Counted from the stretch's first letter, positions 52,879-62,503 are shown. The stretch: DNA of 64,000 nt from Rhodoferax sp. (GCA_031291305.1 JARLJH010000006.1:25512-89511); one strand, 5' to 3'. The notes: a model not told the origin generated them from the letters alone. A program made the numbers and translations.

Positions 52879-54117
52879 CTAGCCACCCAGGTTCAATTCA
52901 ACAAAAGCATCCATAACCAGCTGCGGATTGGCCATCAACCGCTCCTTCCAAACCCCCAGATGGCGGTGGGATTGGATCAGCCCGCGAATGGCACCCACAT
53001 GGTTCGAATGGCCGATGGTGATGGCACCCACCAGTTGGTCCTCGTCAAAACATAGGCGTGTATAAATGAAATTGGCCTCGTCCACCACCTCGGTGTTGTC
53101 GCCGCCCTCCAGACCCTGCCACAACCCAAAAGTGTGGGAAATGAGTCCCACGGTATCCAGCACGTTCATGCTCAAGCTGCCGCGATAAGCGGCGTTTTGC
53201 CCCAGCATGTTCAACGCGGCGAAGCGACCATGCTCGGTGGCGGTAGGCTGCAGGGCATGCACGACCCATTCCCCGGTTGAAAAATCACGCCCTTGCGCCA
53301 CGTCACCAGCAGCGTAAATGTGCGGCACGGTGGTGCGCATGTGCTCGTCGATCACCACGCCACTGCGGATTTCTGCGCCTGTTCCTTCGAGAAACGACAC
53401 ATTCGACGTCACACCCGTGGCCAGGATGATTAAGTCCGCATCGATGGTGCGGGTGTCCATGACCAGCTTGGGGCCAGGCTCAATGCGCAGGCTGCGCCCG
53501 GTGGTGATGACCTCCACACCTCGGCCCTCCAGCCAGCGCTGCAGCATGCAGCTGCCCACCGGCGTCATCATCGAGCGCAAAATTTGTCCGGAACGCCCCG
53601 CTATCACCGATAGCTTGGCACCGCTGCCAACCAGCGATTTCATGCACACGCCGGCTACAAAACCGGCACCCAGCATGACCACCCGCGCACCCGGCACCAG
53701 CTTGGCCGCGATCTGGCGCGCGTCTTCCAGCGTCCAGCAAGTCACCACGCCTGGCAAATCGGTACCCGGCAAGGGTGGCAAAGAGGGGGATGAGCCTGTG
53801 GCCACCAGCAGCTGGTCATAGTCGAGTTGCGAGCCATCCTCCATGTCGACCTGACCGCCATCTGGTCCCGGACGCACCCGAATCACCTTGCCATGAACAT
53901 AGCGAATGCCAAGCTCCTGCAGATAGTGGTGGGATCGACGCTGACGTGCACCATCCTCGTCAATGGCTCCATTCAGGATGTAAGGAATGGCCATGCGCGA
54001 ATAGGGCTCCCCGGGTTCGCCACTGATCAATGTGATCGTGGCTTCGGGTGAGTGTTCACGCAGTGTTTCTGCAGCCCGCACGCCTGCGGAACCGGCACCG
54101 ATGATGACAAAGTTCAT
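52879..54117 (-). CDS. NAD(P)/FAD-dependent oxidoreductase
   Basis: 412-aa pyridine-nucleotide disulfide-type oxidoreductase without a redox disulfide. FAD-binding GAGSAGVRAAETL is at the N-terminus, a second Rossmann motif for NAD(P)H (MLGAGFVAG) lies near residue 150, and FAD-binding YAAGDVAQG lies near residue 275. The layout is that of rubredoxin/ferredoxin reductases and the FAD part of NirB. The start at 54117 is directly before the first Rossmann strand. The redox partner is unknown. It is divergent from hyi. Confidence 0.87.
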   Translation of the reverse strand: MNFVIIGAGSAGVRAAETLREHSPEATITLISGEPGEPYSRMAIPYILNGAIDEDGARQRRSHHYLQELGIRYVHGKVIRVRPGPDGGQVDMEDGSQLDYDQLLVATGSSPSLPPLPGTDLPGVVTCWTLEDARQIAAKLVPGARVVMLGAGFVAGVCMKSLVGSGAKLSVIAGRSGQILRSMMTPVGSCMLQRWLEGRGVEVITTGRSLRIEPGPKLVMDTRTIDADLIILATGVTSNVSFLEGTGAEIRSGVVIDEHMRTTVPHIYAAGDVAQGRDFSTGEWVVHALQPTATEHGRFAALNMLGQNAAYRGSLSMNVLDTVGLISHTFGLWQGLEGGDNTEVVDEANFIYTRLCFDEDQLVGAITIGHSNHVGAIRGLIQSHRHLGVWKERLMANPQLVMDAFVELNLGG

Positions 54118-54338
54118 GGTGATTTGCCTCGTTATGCATCCTGTGTGAATGCGTTGATGTGATGTCCGCAGAGCCACAGCCAACTTTCCCGAGAAGAAAA
54201 AACCGTGGCGCCGCGCAACACGGGTGGAAATTCTAGTGTTTATTGCCAAAAATACCATCACCAGAAAATCACTTGAATTCGGCTCAAATTGGGGCACTCA
54301 AATGTGTGTTTTTTTTACGGATCTTTGCGAGGATCAAC

Positions 54339-55115
54339 ATGCCCAACTTTGCTGCCAACCTGACGTTGATGTTCAACGAAGTGCCGTTTCCAGAGCGCTT
54401 TGCCGCTGCCGCCAAGGCGGGATTCAAAGCCGTTGAGTTTCTGTTTCCGTACGACTACCCGGTCGCGGATGTGACGCGCTGGCTGAAAGACAACCATCTG
54501 AAAAGTGCACTCTTCAACATGCCACCTGGCAACTGGGGCGTCGGCGACCGTGGCATGGCGTCCATTCCCGGACGTGAAGAAGAATTCATGGCAGGCGTGC
54601 ATAAAGCCATCGGCTACGCGCTGTCCATGGGCACGCCGACGATTCACGCCATGGCCGGGTTGATCCCGGACGGCGCTGACCGCCAATGGCATCGTTCGAT
54701 CTACGTGAACAACCTCGCCCTGGCGGCTAAGGAGCTGGCCAAGCATGGGTTGACACTGGTGATCGAACCCATCAACACACGTGATATGCCGGGCTACTTT
54801 CTGAGTACGCAAGCCGAGGGGCACGCCATTCGTCAGAAAATCGGCGAGCCTAACCTCAAGGTGCAGATGGACTTTTACCACGCGCAGATCATGGAAGGAG
54901 ACCTGTCCATGACCTTCAAGAATAACTTCGATGGCATTGGTCATATCCAGATTGCCAGTGTTCCGGCACGGCATGAGCCCGATGAAGGCGAGGTCAATTA
55001 TCCACACCTGTTCAAGTTGCTCGATGACATGGGCTATGCAGGGTATGTTGGCTGCGAATACCGACCACGGGGAAAAACCGAAGATGGACTTGGCTGGGCA
55101 ACAGGGCTGCTGTGA
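54339..55115 (+). CDS. hyi: Hydroxypyruvate isomerase family protein
   Basis: 258-aa TIM-barrel sugar-phosphate-isomerase-type enzyme. It starts with the Hyi pattern PNFAANLTLMFNEVPFPERF. The metal site is visible in VIEPINTRDMPGYFL, MDFYHAQI and IGHIQIASVPARHEPDEGE. Hyi converts hydroxypyruvate and tartronate semialdehyde; relatives such as OtnI act on 2-oxo-tetronates. The start at 54339 has GAGG upstream. A truncated DenD-like start overlaps its stop, which favours an original four-carbon acid (tetronate) operon. Confidence 0.9.
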   Translation: MPNFAANLTLMFNEVPFPERFAAAAKAGFKAVEFLFPYDYPVADVTRWLKDNHLKSALFNMPPGNWGVGDRGMASIPGREEEFMAGVHKAIGYALSMGTPTIHAMAGLIPDGADRQWHRSIYVNNLALAAKELAKHGLTLVIEPINTRDMPGYFLSTQAEGHAIRQKIGEPNLKVQMDFYHAQIMEGDLSMTFKNNFDGIGHIQIASVPARHEPDEGEVNYPHLFKLLDDMGYAGYVGCEYRPRGKTEDGLGWATGLL

Positions 55116-55231
55116 AAATCCTCATTTCCGGTGGTGCCGACTTTTTGGGGAAACGGCTTGCCAAACGCTTGTTCGAATTCTCTAGCGAATCGCCCCGAAT
55201 TTCCACCAGAAGAGTACTATCAATAGCATGA
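55112..55231 (+). pseudogene. Truncated NAD-dependent epimerase/DenD-like gene
   Basis: A GTG overlapping the hyi stop opens a 39-codon frame. The first ~23 residues (VKILISGGADFLGKRLAKRL) are the N-terminal strand and nucleotide-binding turn of an extended short-chain dehydrogenase. D-erythronate dehydrogenase DenD begins this way and is often encoded next to hyi-type genes. Homology stops near codon 23 and the frame ends at 55231, so over 280 residues are missing. The Gly-rich turn is also damaged (GGADFLG instead of GGAGFLG). The break marks a rearrangement junction just before nosP. Confidence 0.75.
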
Positions 55232-55245
55232 AAGATGGGTAAAAC

Positions 55246-56406
55246 ATGAATACCAAGAGCACGATTCGGACCGCACAGTCCAGAGCAGCCGATGCACGCT
55301 TGGCAGTACAGGAGTTTTATGCTGGCGTACATCAACCAGACATGGCGGTGGTTATTTTTTTCTGTTCAAGCCACTACAACCTCGATGTGCTGGCCAACGA
55401 AATGCGTCTTCTGTTTACCGGTGTCCATGTCGTTGGCTGCACGACAGCTGGCGAAATTGGCCCCGCCGCTTACTGTGAATCCAGCCTCTCCGGTGCGAGC
55501 TTTCCCGCAGCCCACTTCACCGCTGTCAGCGGTCTGTTGGATCAGTTGCAAGAGTTCAACATCGCCAAGGGGCAAGTCTTCGCCAATAGCCTGCTGCAAC
55601 GCATAGAGGTTCAGACGCCAAACAGTGAAACCAAGGATTACCTGGCCTTTCTAATGATCGACGGCTTGTCCGTGCGTGAAGAACCCGTCGTCCGGACACT
55701 CCAGAATGTATTGGGCAATGTCCCGTTGGTTGGAGGATCGGCAGGCGACGACCTCAAGTTTGCCAACACCAGGGTATTTCACGACGGAGCCTTTCACAAC
55801 GATAGCGCTGTATTGCTCCTCCTTGCCACCGCACTGCCTTTCAGAATTTTTAAAACTCAACACTTTGTCAACGACAAAGAAAGACTCGTCGTTACCGAAG
55901 CAGACCCAGCCCTGCGGATCGTCAAGGAAATCAACGGATTGCCTGCCACTGAAGAATACGCCCGGTTGGTCGGATCGACGGTGTCCGAACTTGGTTCCCA
56001 GAGTTTTGCCAACTCACCGGTCGTCGTGACCATCGACGGAACGGACTATGTCCGCTCAATCCAGCGAGCCAATGCTGATGGCAGTCTGACGTTTTACTGC
56101 GCCATTGATGAAGGCTTGGTACTGCGCGTGGCGCATGGGAGCGACCTGATGGGCAACCTGAATAAAACCTTTGCGACGCTTTCTGCTGAAATTGGACCGC
56201 CGCAGGCCGTGCTTGCCTGCGATTGCATTCTGCGCAACTTGGAAATCACGCAGAGTGGGCTGAAAGAAAGTGTTGCTGACCTTTTCAGGCGCAACAACGT
56301 GGTTGGCTTCAGCACCTACGGCGAGCAGTACGGCGGTGTCCATATCAATCAGACGCTCACCGGCGTTGCTTTTGGCGCCCCGCAGGACAAGTTAAGCGAT
56401 GTCTGA
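55246..56406 (+). CDS. nosP: FIST-domain sensor protein, NosP-like
   Basis: 386-aa cytoplasmic FIST_N plus FIST_C protein. FIST_N shows VVGCTTAGEIGP near residue 63 and VPLVGGSAGDDLKF near residue 158. FIST_C contains GFSTYGEQYGGVHINQTLTG at the end. FIST proteins encoded with a kinase of the type that follows correspond to NosP, a haem-binding nitric-oxide sensor that modulates its kinase. The haem-binding property is known for the family and cannot be confirmed here. It overlaps the kinase gene by 8 bp. Confidence 0.82.
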   Translation: MNTKSTIRTAQSRAADARLAVQEFYAGVHQPDMAVVIFFCSSHYNLDVLANEMRLLFTGVHVVGCTTAGEIGPAAYCESSLSGASFPAAHFTAVSGLLDQLQEFNIAKGQVFANSLLQRIEVQTPNSETKDYLAFLMIDGLSVREEPVVRTLQNVLGNVPLVGGSAGDDLKFANTRVFHDGAFHNDSAVLLLLATALPFRIFKTQHFVNDKERLVVTEADPALRIVKEINGLPATEEYARLVGSTVSELGSQSFANSPVVVTIDGTDYVRSIQRANADGSLTFYCAIDEGLVLRVAHGSDLMGNLNKTFATLSAEIGPPQAVLACDCILRNLEITQSGLKESVADLFRRNNVVGFSTYGEQYGGVHINQTLTGVAFGAPQDKLSDV

Positions 56407-57505
56407 ACCCATCTTGTCTGCTGCGCCATCGACCGAGAAGGCACTGCGTGACGAAATCACCCGCCTTAACAAAGTGGTCACCGCGTTGATGAATCGTGCC
56501 GAGAGAAGCGCCAGCGCTCAGGCGTCTGATTTTGGGATGTTCCAGGCCACAGTGATGCTTGAACAGCAAGTGCGAAATCGCACCGAAGCGCTGGAAGTGG
56601 CGGTGCGAGAAAATGAGAAGATCAACCGATCCCTGCAGCAAGAAAGGGCAGAGCAGCAGGTCCTGATCAAAAAGTTGGAAGAGGCGCATAACCAGCTTCT
56701 ACAGTCAGAAAAACTCGCCTCCATCGGTCAATTGGCCGCAGGCGTTGCGCACGAAATCAATAATCCGATCGGTTTTGTCAAATCAAACCTCAGCACGTTG
56801 GAAGCCTATGTTGGTGACCTGCTAAGGATTGTTGATGCCTATGAGACCGGCCAACACCTGCTGCTGGCCGACGCCGAATTGCACAGACGCGTGCAGGATG
56901 CTTATGAGAAAGCAGACCTAGCGTATCTGCGCGAAGACATCGGCAAGCTCATCACCGAATCCATCGACGGCACGGCCCGTGTGCGCCGCATCGTGCAAGA
57001 CCTGCTTAATTTTTCACGCATCGACAGCTCTGAATGGCAGTGGGTGGACCTGCACGCCGGGCTGGAAAGCACGCTCAATGTCGTGTGGAGTGAGCTCAAA
57101 TACAAAGTCGACATCGTTCGCGAATTCGGCGCGCTCCCACAGGTTCAATGCTGCCCGGCGGAGCTCAACCAAGTCTTCATGAACATACTACTCAATGCGG
57201 CCCAAGCCATCACGGAGCACGGAACCATCACGCTGCGCAGCGGTTATGCCGACGACAAGGTCTGGGTGTCAATCACCGATACCGGGAAAGGCATCGATCC
57301 GGAGCTGCTAACCAAAATTTTCGACCCATTCTTCACCACTAAACCGGTGGGCAAAGGAACCGGGCTGGGACTCTCAATCGCCTATGGCATCATCAATAAG
57401 CATGGTGGAAGCATCAGCGTTCAAAGCAAGCCGGAGCAAGGCAGCACCTTTACCGTCTGGTTGCCGATACAAGGCCGAGCCAGCGAAGAGGTTCCATCCC
57501 GATAG
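56399..57505 (+). CDS. nahK: Soluble histidine kinase, NahK-like partner of NosP
   Basis: 368-aa kinase without membrane segments. The N-terminal coiled-coil starts with DEITRLNKVVTALMNRAERS and includes FQATVMLEQQVRNRTEALE, a pattern I recall from NosP-associated kinases. HisKA has the His in GVAHEINNPIGF, and the ATPase domain has NILLNAAQAI, DTGKGIDPEL and GTGLGLSIAYGI. No receiver domain or response regulator gene adjoins it, so the output must go to a partner elsewhere. hypF starts 67 bp downstream on the same strand. Confidence 0.85.
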   Translation: MSEPILSAAPSTEKALRDEITRLNKVVTALMNRAERSASAQASDFGMFQATVMLEQQVRNRTEALEVAVRENEKINRSLQQERAEQQVLIKKLEEAHNQLLQSEKLASIGQLAAGVAHEINNPIGFVKSNLSTLEAYVGDLLRIVDAYETGQHLLLADAELHRRVQDAYEKADLAYLREDIGKLITESIDGTARVRRIVQDLLNFSRIDSSEWQWVDLHAGLESTLNVVWSELKYKVDIVREFGALPQVQCCPAELNQVFMNILLNAAQAITEHGTITLRSGYADDKVWVSITDTGKGIDPELLTKIFDPFFTTKPVGKGTGLGLSIAYGIINKHGGSISVQSKPEQGSTFTVWLPIQGRASEEVPSR

Positions 57506-57572
57506 TAGGGTCTGGTGAAAGAAGTCGCGTCGCTGCCGTGGCAGGTCACTACCCAATGTTCAACTTAAAGAA

Positions 57573-59876
57573 ATGACCAAAACAATCCACGCGCAAATCA
57601 GAGTCTCCGGGCAGGTGCAGGGGGTCGGGTTCCGGCCTTTTGTCTTCAAACTTGCGACTGAGCTCGGTCTGGCGGGTTGGGTGCGCAACGACAGCGAAGG
57701 GGTAGAAATCGCTGTGGAGGGCGAGCGGGCACAGGTGATGCGTTTGATGGAGCGTTTGCAAACTGAGCCGCCTGCCTTGGCGCGGGTGGAAAGTGTTACC
57801 CATGACCTGACTCAACCGACCACGGGATTGCGCGGCTTCACCATCACGCCAAGCAAGTCCGGCAAGGTGCTGACGGGTATTGCGCCCGACATGGCGATCT
57901 GCCCGGATTGCCTGAAGGAAATGTTCGCCCCCCTGGATCGCCGCTATCGACATCCCTTCATCAACTGCATCCACTGCGGCCCGCGCTACACCCTCACGGC
58001 CGGTCTGCCTTATGACCGGGCCAACACCAGCATGGCGAAGTTTGTGCAATGCCCGGCTTGCCAAAGCGAATACGACTTGCCCACCACGCGCCGTTTTCAT
58101 GCCCAGCCCAACGCCTGCCCAGCGTGCGGGCCGCGTTTGAGTTTGTTTGACGCCGATTGGCAGTCTGTTTTGACAGACGATCCGGTCGCTGCTACGGCAA
58201 AGCGCATCCAATCCGGGCAGGTGGTCGCCATCAAAGGCATCGGCGGCTTTCATCTGGTGTGCGATGCGTGCAATGCGGCAACAGTGGCCAGGTTGCGTGG
58301 TGGCAAGCAGCGCGAAGGAAAACCATTCGCGGTGATGGTGCTGAACGCCGCCTCAGCGCGGCTCTATGCACAGTTTCACGCGCAAGAAGCGGCCTTACTG
58401 GAGTCGGCGGAGCGCCCCATTGTGTTGCTGCATCAGTCAGATGTTTGTGAGAGGGAGTTGCAAGGCATTGCGCCAGGCTTGTCCAGCATCGGGCTGATGC
58501 TGCCTTACACACCGCTGCACTATTTGTTGTTCCATGAATTGCTCGGCAAGCCAGAGGGCACGGATTGGTTGCAACAGGCCACGCCGCTGGCCTTGGTAAT
58601 GACCAGCGCCAACCCTGGTGGCGAGCCGTTGGTGAAAGACGATACCGAGGCGCGGGCATCGCTGTCTGGTCTGGCCGATGCCTTCCTTACACATGATCGC
58701 GACATCCTGCATCGCTGCGACGACAGCGTGATGAAGTGGCAGGACCATGCCGCCACTTTTGTGCGCCGCGCACGCGGCTACACACCGCGCCGCATCAAGC
58801 TCCCGTTCACCGGGCCGTCGGTATTGGCCTGCGGTGCCTGGTTAAAAAACACTGTCTGCCTCACGCGCGGTGACGAGGCGTTTGTCTCGCAACACATCGG
58901 TGACCTTGACCATGCGGGCACGCGGCAGATGATGGATGAGACGGTTGCTTACTTGAGCGACATTCTGGGTGTGCGGCCGCAAATCGTGGCGCACGATTTG
59001 CACCCGGATTTCTACAGCACGCAGTTCGCACAGACCTACGCTGCGCAACGCGGCTTGCCGGTGGTGGGCGTGCAGCATCACCATGCACACATTGCCGCGA
59101 TCTGTGCCGAGCATGGCATCACAGAACCAGTGCTCGGGCTGGCGCTGGACGGCGTGGGCTTGGGCACAGACGGCAGTGCATGGGGTGGCGAGTTGCTGCG
59201 GGTGGTGGGTGCGCAATGTGAGCGCCTTGGTCACCTCACACCCTTGATGCTGCCCGGTGGAGACCGTGCGGCGCGTGAACCCTGGCGCATGGCGGCAGCG
59301 GCCTTGTTTGAGATGCAGCGCGGCGACGAGATTGCGCGCCGTTTTCCGCAGCAGGCCGGTGCGGCAATGATGGCGGGCATGTTGCAACGCCAGCTGAACT
59401 GCGTGGCCACCACCAGCATGGGGCGCTACTTTGATGCGGCAGCCGGGTTGCTGGGCGTGTGCGAGTTGCAGAACTACGAAGGGCAGGCCGCCATGCTGCT
59501 GGAAGGGCGGGCCGAGCGCCACGGCACAGTCGCCGCGCTGGCTACGGGTTATGTCTTCACCGCCGAGAACGATCTGAACTTTCTGCCGCTGCTGGCCCAC
59601 CTTGCCGACTGTAAGGATGCTGCTGTTGGTGCCGCGCTGTTCCATGCCACGCTGGCCCAGGGCTTGGGCGAATGGGTGCTGCGTGCGGCCCGACGAAGTG
59701 GCATCAAGCACGTTGCACTGGGTGGTGGTTGCTTCCTCAACAGCGTACTGACGCAGGCATTGACCGAGAGTTTGTCGGCACAGGGTTTGAACGTGCTGAT
59801 CGCGCAACAGCTGCCGCCCAACGATGGGGCCATCTCGCTCGGGCAAGCCTGCATCGCATTGCTGAAGATTTCCTAA
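57573..59876 (+). CDS. hypF: Carbamoyltransferase HypF
   Basis: 767-aa enzyme making the thiocarbamate precursor of the cyanide ligands of [NiFe]-hydrogenases. Domains in order: acylphosphatase (GQVQGVGFRPFVFKL), two zinc-finger motifs (CPDCLKEMF with CIHCGP; CPACQSEYD with CPACGP), a YrdC-like carbamoyl-AMP domain (KGIGGFHLVCDA, residues ~200-390), and a Kae1-like transfer domain (VQHHHAHIAA and ALDGVGLGTDG). Everything is intact. It heads hypFCDE. hypA, hypB and hydrogenase structural genes are not in the window. Confidence 0.97.
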   Translation: MTKTIHAQIRVSGQVQGVGFRPFVFKLATELGLAGWVRNDSEGVEIAVEGERAQVMRLMERLQTEPPALARVESVTHDLTQPTTGLRGFTITPSKSGKVLTGIAPDMAICPDCLKEMFAPLDRRYRHPFINCIHCGPRYTLTAGLPYDRANTSMAKFVQCPACQSEYDLPTTRRFHAQPNACPACGPRLSLFDADWQSVLTDDPVAATAKRIQSGQVVAIKGIGGFHLVCDACNAATVARLRGGKQREGKPFAVMVLNAASARLYAQFHAQEAALLESAERPIVLLHQSDVCERELQGIAPGLSSIGLMLPYTPLHYLLFHELLGKPEGTDWLQQATPLALVMTSANPGGEPLVKDDTEARASLSGLADAFLTHDRDILHRCDDSVMKWQDHAATFVRRARGYTPRRIKLPFTGPSVLACGAWLKNTVCLTRGDEAFVSQHIGDLDHAGTRQMMDETVAYLSDILGVRPQIVAHDLHPDFYSTQFAQTYAAQRGLPVVGVQHHHAHIAAICAEHGITEPVLGLALDGVGLGTDGSAWGGELLRVVGAQCERLGHLTPLMLPGGDRAAREPWRMAAAALFEMQRGDEIARRFPQQAGAAMMAGMLQRQLNCVATTSMGRYFDAAAGLLGVCELQNYEGQAAMLLEGRAERHGTVAALATGYVFTAENDLNFLPLLAHLADCKDAAVGAALFHATLAQGLGEWVLRAARRSGIKHVALGGGCFLNSVLTQALTESLSAQGLNVLIAQQLPPNDGAISLGQACIALLKIS

Positions 59877-59948
59877 TCCCTGGCTCTTACCCTCGCCGCA
59901 GAAAGACGAGCATAGGAGGATAATTGCAATCCTTGACAGGAGAAAAAC

Positions 59949-60197
59949 ATGTGTCTCGCCATACCCGCTCTCATCGAAGAGCTGACGACTCCGGGCAACG
60001 CCATCGTCAACCTGGGTGGAGTTCGCAAAGAAATTTCGTTGGCACTGATCAATGACGCGGCTGTGGGTGATTATGTCATCGTGCATGTCGGCTACGCCTT
60101 GCAAAAACTCGACCCGGAAGAAGCACAACGCACGCTGGAGATGTTTGCCGAGATGGGGCAAATCGACGAGTTGCGCAGCGAGCTGGATGTTCAATGA
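59949..60197 (+). CDS. hypC: Hydrogenase maturation chaperone HypC
   Basis: 82-aa HypC/HybG family chaperone. The essential Cys2 is in the start MCLAIPALIEE; the conserved GDYVIVHVGYALQKLD is present. HypC with HypD assembles the Fe(CN)2CO group and delivers it to the hydrogenase large subunit. ACAGGAGAAAAAC precedes the ATG. Its stop overlaps the hypD start by 4 nt. Confidence 0.96.
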   Translation: MCLAIPALIEELTTPGNAIVNLGGVRKEISLALINDAAVGDYVIVHVGYALQKLDPEEAQRTLEMFAEMGQIDELRSELDVQ

Positions 60198-61309
60198 AAT
60201 ACGTCGACGAATTCCGCAACGGTGAATTGGCAAAGAACATCGCCGCCAACATCGCCCGTGAGGCTGACCCGAAGCGCAGCTACCGTCTGATGGAATTCTG
60301 CGGCGGCCACACGCACGCCATCTCGCGCTATGGCATTGCTGATCTGTTGCCGTCGAATGTGCGCATGATCCACGGCCCCGGCTGCCCGGTGTGTGTGCTG
60401 CCTATTGGCCGTGTCGATCAGGCCATTCGCCTGGCACGTGAACAGGGCGTGATCCTGTGCACCTATGCTGACACGGTGCGGGTGCCTGCTTCCGACAACC
60501 TGTCGCTGATGCGCGCCAAGGCCAAGGGGGCCGATGTGCGCATGATCTACTCGACGCAGGATGCATTGAAGATCGCCCGTGACAACCCTGAACGTGAAGT
60601 GGTGTTCCTCGCCATCGGCTTCGAGACCACCACTCCCCCGACGGCGGTGGCCATCCAGCAAGCTGCCGCTGCCGACCTTAAAAATTTCAGCATCCTGTGC
60701 GACCACGTGCTGACCCCCGCGGCCATGCATGCCATCCTGGCCGTGGAAGGTGGCGTGGCGATTGACGGCTTTGTTGGCCCCGCGCATGTGTCCACCGTCA
60801 TTGGCAGCAAGCCCTATGAACCGTTTGCCGACGACTACCACAAGCCGGTGGTGATTGCCGGGTTTGAGCCGCTGGACGTGATGCAGGCCATCCTGATGCT
60901 GGTGCGCCAGGTCAATGACGGGCGCGCTGCGGTCGAGAACGAATTCACCCGTGCCGTCACACGCGACGGCAATTTGAAAGCGCAGGAACTGGTGGCAGAA
61001 GTGTTCGAGTTGCGCGATACGTTCGAGTGGCGTGGCCTGGGCAGCGTGCCCCACAGCGCGTTGAAGCTGCGGCCCAAGTACGCCGCGTTTGACGCAGAGT
61101 TGAAGTTCGCGGTGGACTACGTCGCCGTGCCGGACAACAAGGCCTGCGAATGCGCCGCCATCCTTCGCGGCCAGAAGCGCCCACAGGAATGCAAGATTTT
61201 TGGCACCGTGTGCACGCCGGAAAACCCGATTGGCTCTTGCATGGTGTCTTCTGAGGGTGCGTGTGCCGCACATTACAGTTATGGACGATTTAGAGAAGCG
61301 GCGACATGA
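60194..61309 (+). CDS. hypD: Hydrogenase maturation protein HypD
   Basis: 371-aa iron-sulfur scaffold where Fe(CN)2CO is built. Motifs: EFCGGHTHAISRYG near residue 34, HGPGCPVCVLP near residue 60, the GFETTTPPTA segment near residue 140, and the C-terminal 4Fe-4S ligands in CECAAILRG-like and CKIFGTVCTPENPIGSCMV regions. Length and motifs are normal. It overlaps hypC and hypE by 4 nt each, so the three are translated as a unit. Confidence 0.97.
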   Translation: MKYVDEFRNGELAKNIAANIAREADPKRSYRLMEFCGGHTHAISRYGIADLLPSNVRMIHGPGCPVCVLPIGRVDQAIRLAREQGVILCTYADTVRVPASDNLSLMRAKAKGADVRMIYSTQDALKIARDNPEREVVFLAIGFETTTPPTAVAIQQAAAADLKNFSILCDHVLTPAAMHAILAVEGGVAIDGFVGPAHVSTVIGSKPYEPFADDYHKPVVIAGFEPLDVMQAILMLVRQVNDGRAAVENEFTRAVTRDGNLKAQELVAEVFELRDTFEWRGLGSVPHSALKLRPKYAAFDAELKFAVDYVAVPDNKACECAAILRGQKRPQECKIFGTVCTPENPIGSCMVSSEGACAAHYSYGRFREAAT

Positions 61310-62355
61310 GCACCGGCAAACCCAACTGCACCCGCGCCCTTGACATCAAAAATGGCCGCGTGGACATGTCCCACGGCTCCGGTGGCCGTGCCATGGCACA
61401 GCTGATCACCGAGCTGTTTGCCAGCGCCTTCAACAACGAATACCTGGCACAGGGCAACGACGGCGCGTTGCTGCCCGCAGAGCAGGGACGGCTGGTGATG
61501 GCCACCGACAGCCACGTGGTGTCGCCACTGTTTTTTGCAGGCGGCGACATCGGCTGCCTGTCGGTGCACGGCACCATCAACGATGTGGCCGTGATGGGCG
61601 CGACGCCGCTGTACCTGTCGGCCTCGTTCATTCTTGAAGAAGGCTATCCGCTGGCCGACCTGAAACGCATCGTCGAATCGATGGCGAAGGCTTCGCGCGA
61701 GGCCGGTGTGCCCGTCGTCACCGGCGACACCAAGGTGGTGGAGCAAGGCAAGGGCGACGGCGTTTTCATTACCACCACTGGCGTGGGTGTGGTGCGCGAC
61801 GGCATCCATCTCTCAGGCGATCTGGCGCAGCCGGGCGACAAGATTTTGCTGTCGGGCACGATTGGTGACCACGGCATGGCCATCCTGTCGCAGCGCGAGG
61901 GCTTGACGTTCTCCGCCCCCATCGTGTCTGACACCGCCGCCCTGCATGGCTTGGTTGCAGCCATGCTCGACAGCGGCGTGAAGCTGCGCGTGCTGCGCGA
62001 CCCCACACGCGGCGGGCTGGCAACCACGCTCAATGAAATCGCCAAGCAATCCGGCGTGGGCATGATGCTGCAGGAGTCCGCCATCGCGGTGAACCAGCCG
62101 GTGGAAGCCGCCTGCGAGTTCCTGGGGCTGGACCCCCTGTATGTGGCCAATGAAGGCAAGCTGATCGCCATCTGCGCGCCAGAAGATGCACCGCGCCTGC
62201 TGGAAGTGATGCGTGCGCACCCGCTGGCAAGCGCCGCATCCATCATCGGCGAGGTGCAGGAAGATGCGCACGGCTTTGTGCAGATGACCACCAAACTGGG
62301 CGGCCGCCGCGTGGTGGACTGGCTGGCTGGGGAACAGCTCCCCAGGATTTGCTGA
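61306..62355 (+). CDS. hypE: Hydrogenase maturation protein HypE
   Basis: 349-aa ATP-dependent dehydratase that turns the thiocarbamate at its C-terminal cysteine into thiocyanate, the cyanide donor. The protein ends with the obligatory PRIC. The PurM-like ATP site is seen in DMSHGSGGRAM, HGTINDVAVMGATP and LRDPTRGGLATTLNE. It is the last gene of hypFCDE; a dispersed-repeat copy and gene debris follow. Confidence 0.97.
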   Translation: MSTGKPNCTRALDIKNGRVDMSHGSGGRAMAQLITELFASAFNNEYLAQGNDGALLPAEQGRLVMATDSHVVSPLFFAGGDIGCLSVHGTINDVAVMGATPLYLSASFILEEGYPLADLKRIVESMAKASREAGVPVVTGDTKVVEQGKGDGVFITTTGVGVVRDGIHLSGDLAQPGDKILLSGTIGDHGMAILSQREGLTFSAPIVSDTAALHGLVAAMLDSGVKLRVLRDPTRGGLATTLNEIAKQSGVGMMLQESAIAVNQPVEAACEFLGLDPLYVANEGKLIAICAPEDAPRLLEVMRAHPLASAASIIGEVQEDAHGFVQMTTKLGGRRVVDWLAGEQLPRIC

Positions 62356-62452
62356 ACGCTGATTCCGTTTGCCAATGCATGGGGAGCTGGTCACTCAAAC
62401 AGCAGCCGATCAACACCACCATGCCCATGGTTGCGCTCGAAATTTGCAAGCA

Positions 62453-62503
62453 TTTTAGCCCTCTAGCCCAGGTGATACGCGGACAAGTAGCTCTCAAAAA
62501 TAT
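62453..62503 (-). repeat. Short dispersed repeat, copy 15
   Basis: On the minus strand: TTTTTGAGAGCTACTTGTCC then CACCTGGGCTAGAGGGCTAA. It supplies the end and stop of the minus-strand fragment that follows. Confidence 0.65.

Noticed and set aside
58842-60233. 463-codon frame antisense to hypF and hypC
   Set aside because: It lies opposite intact, motif-complete genes; long antisense frames are common in GC-rich DNA and no domain is recognisable.
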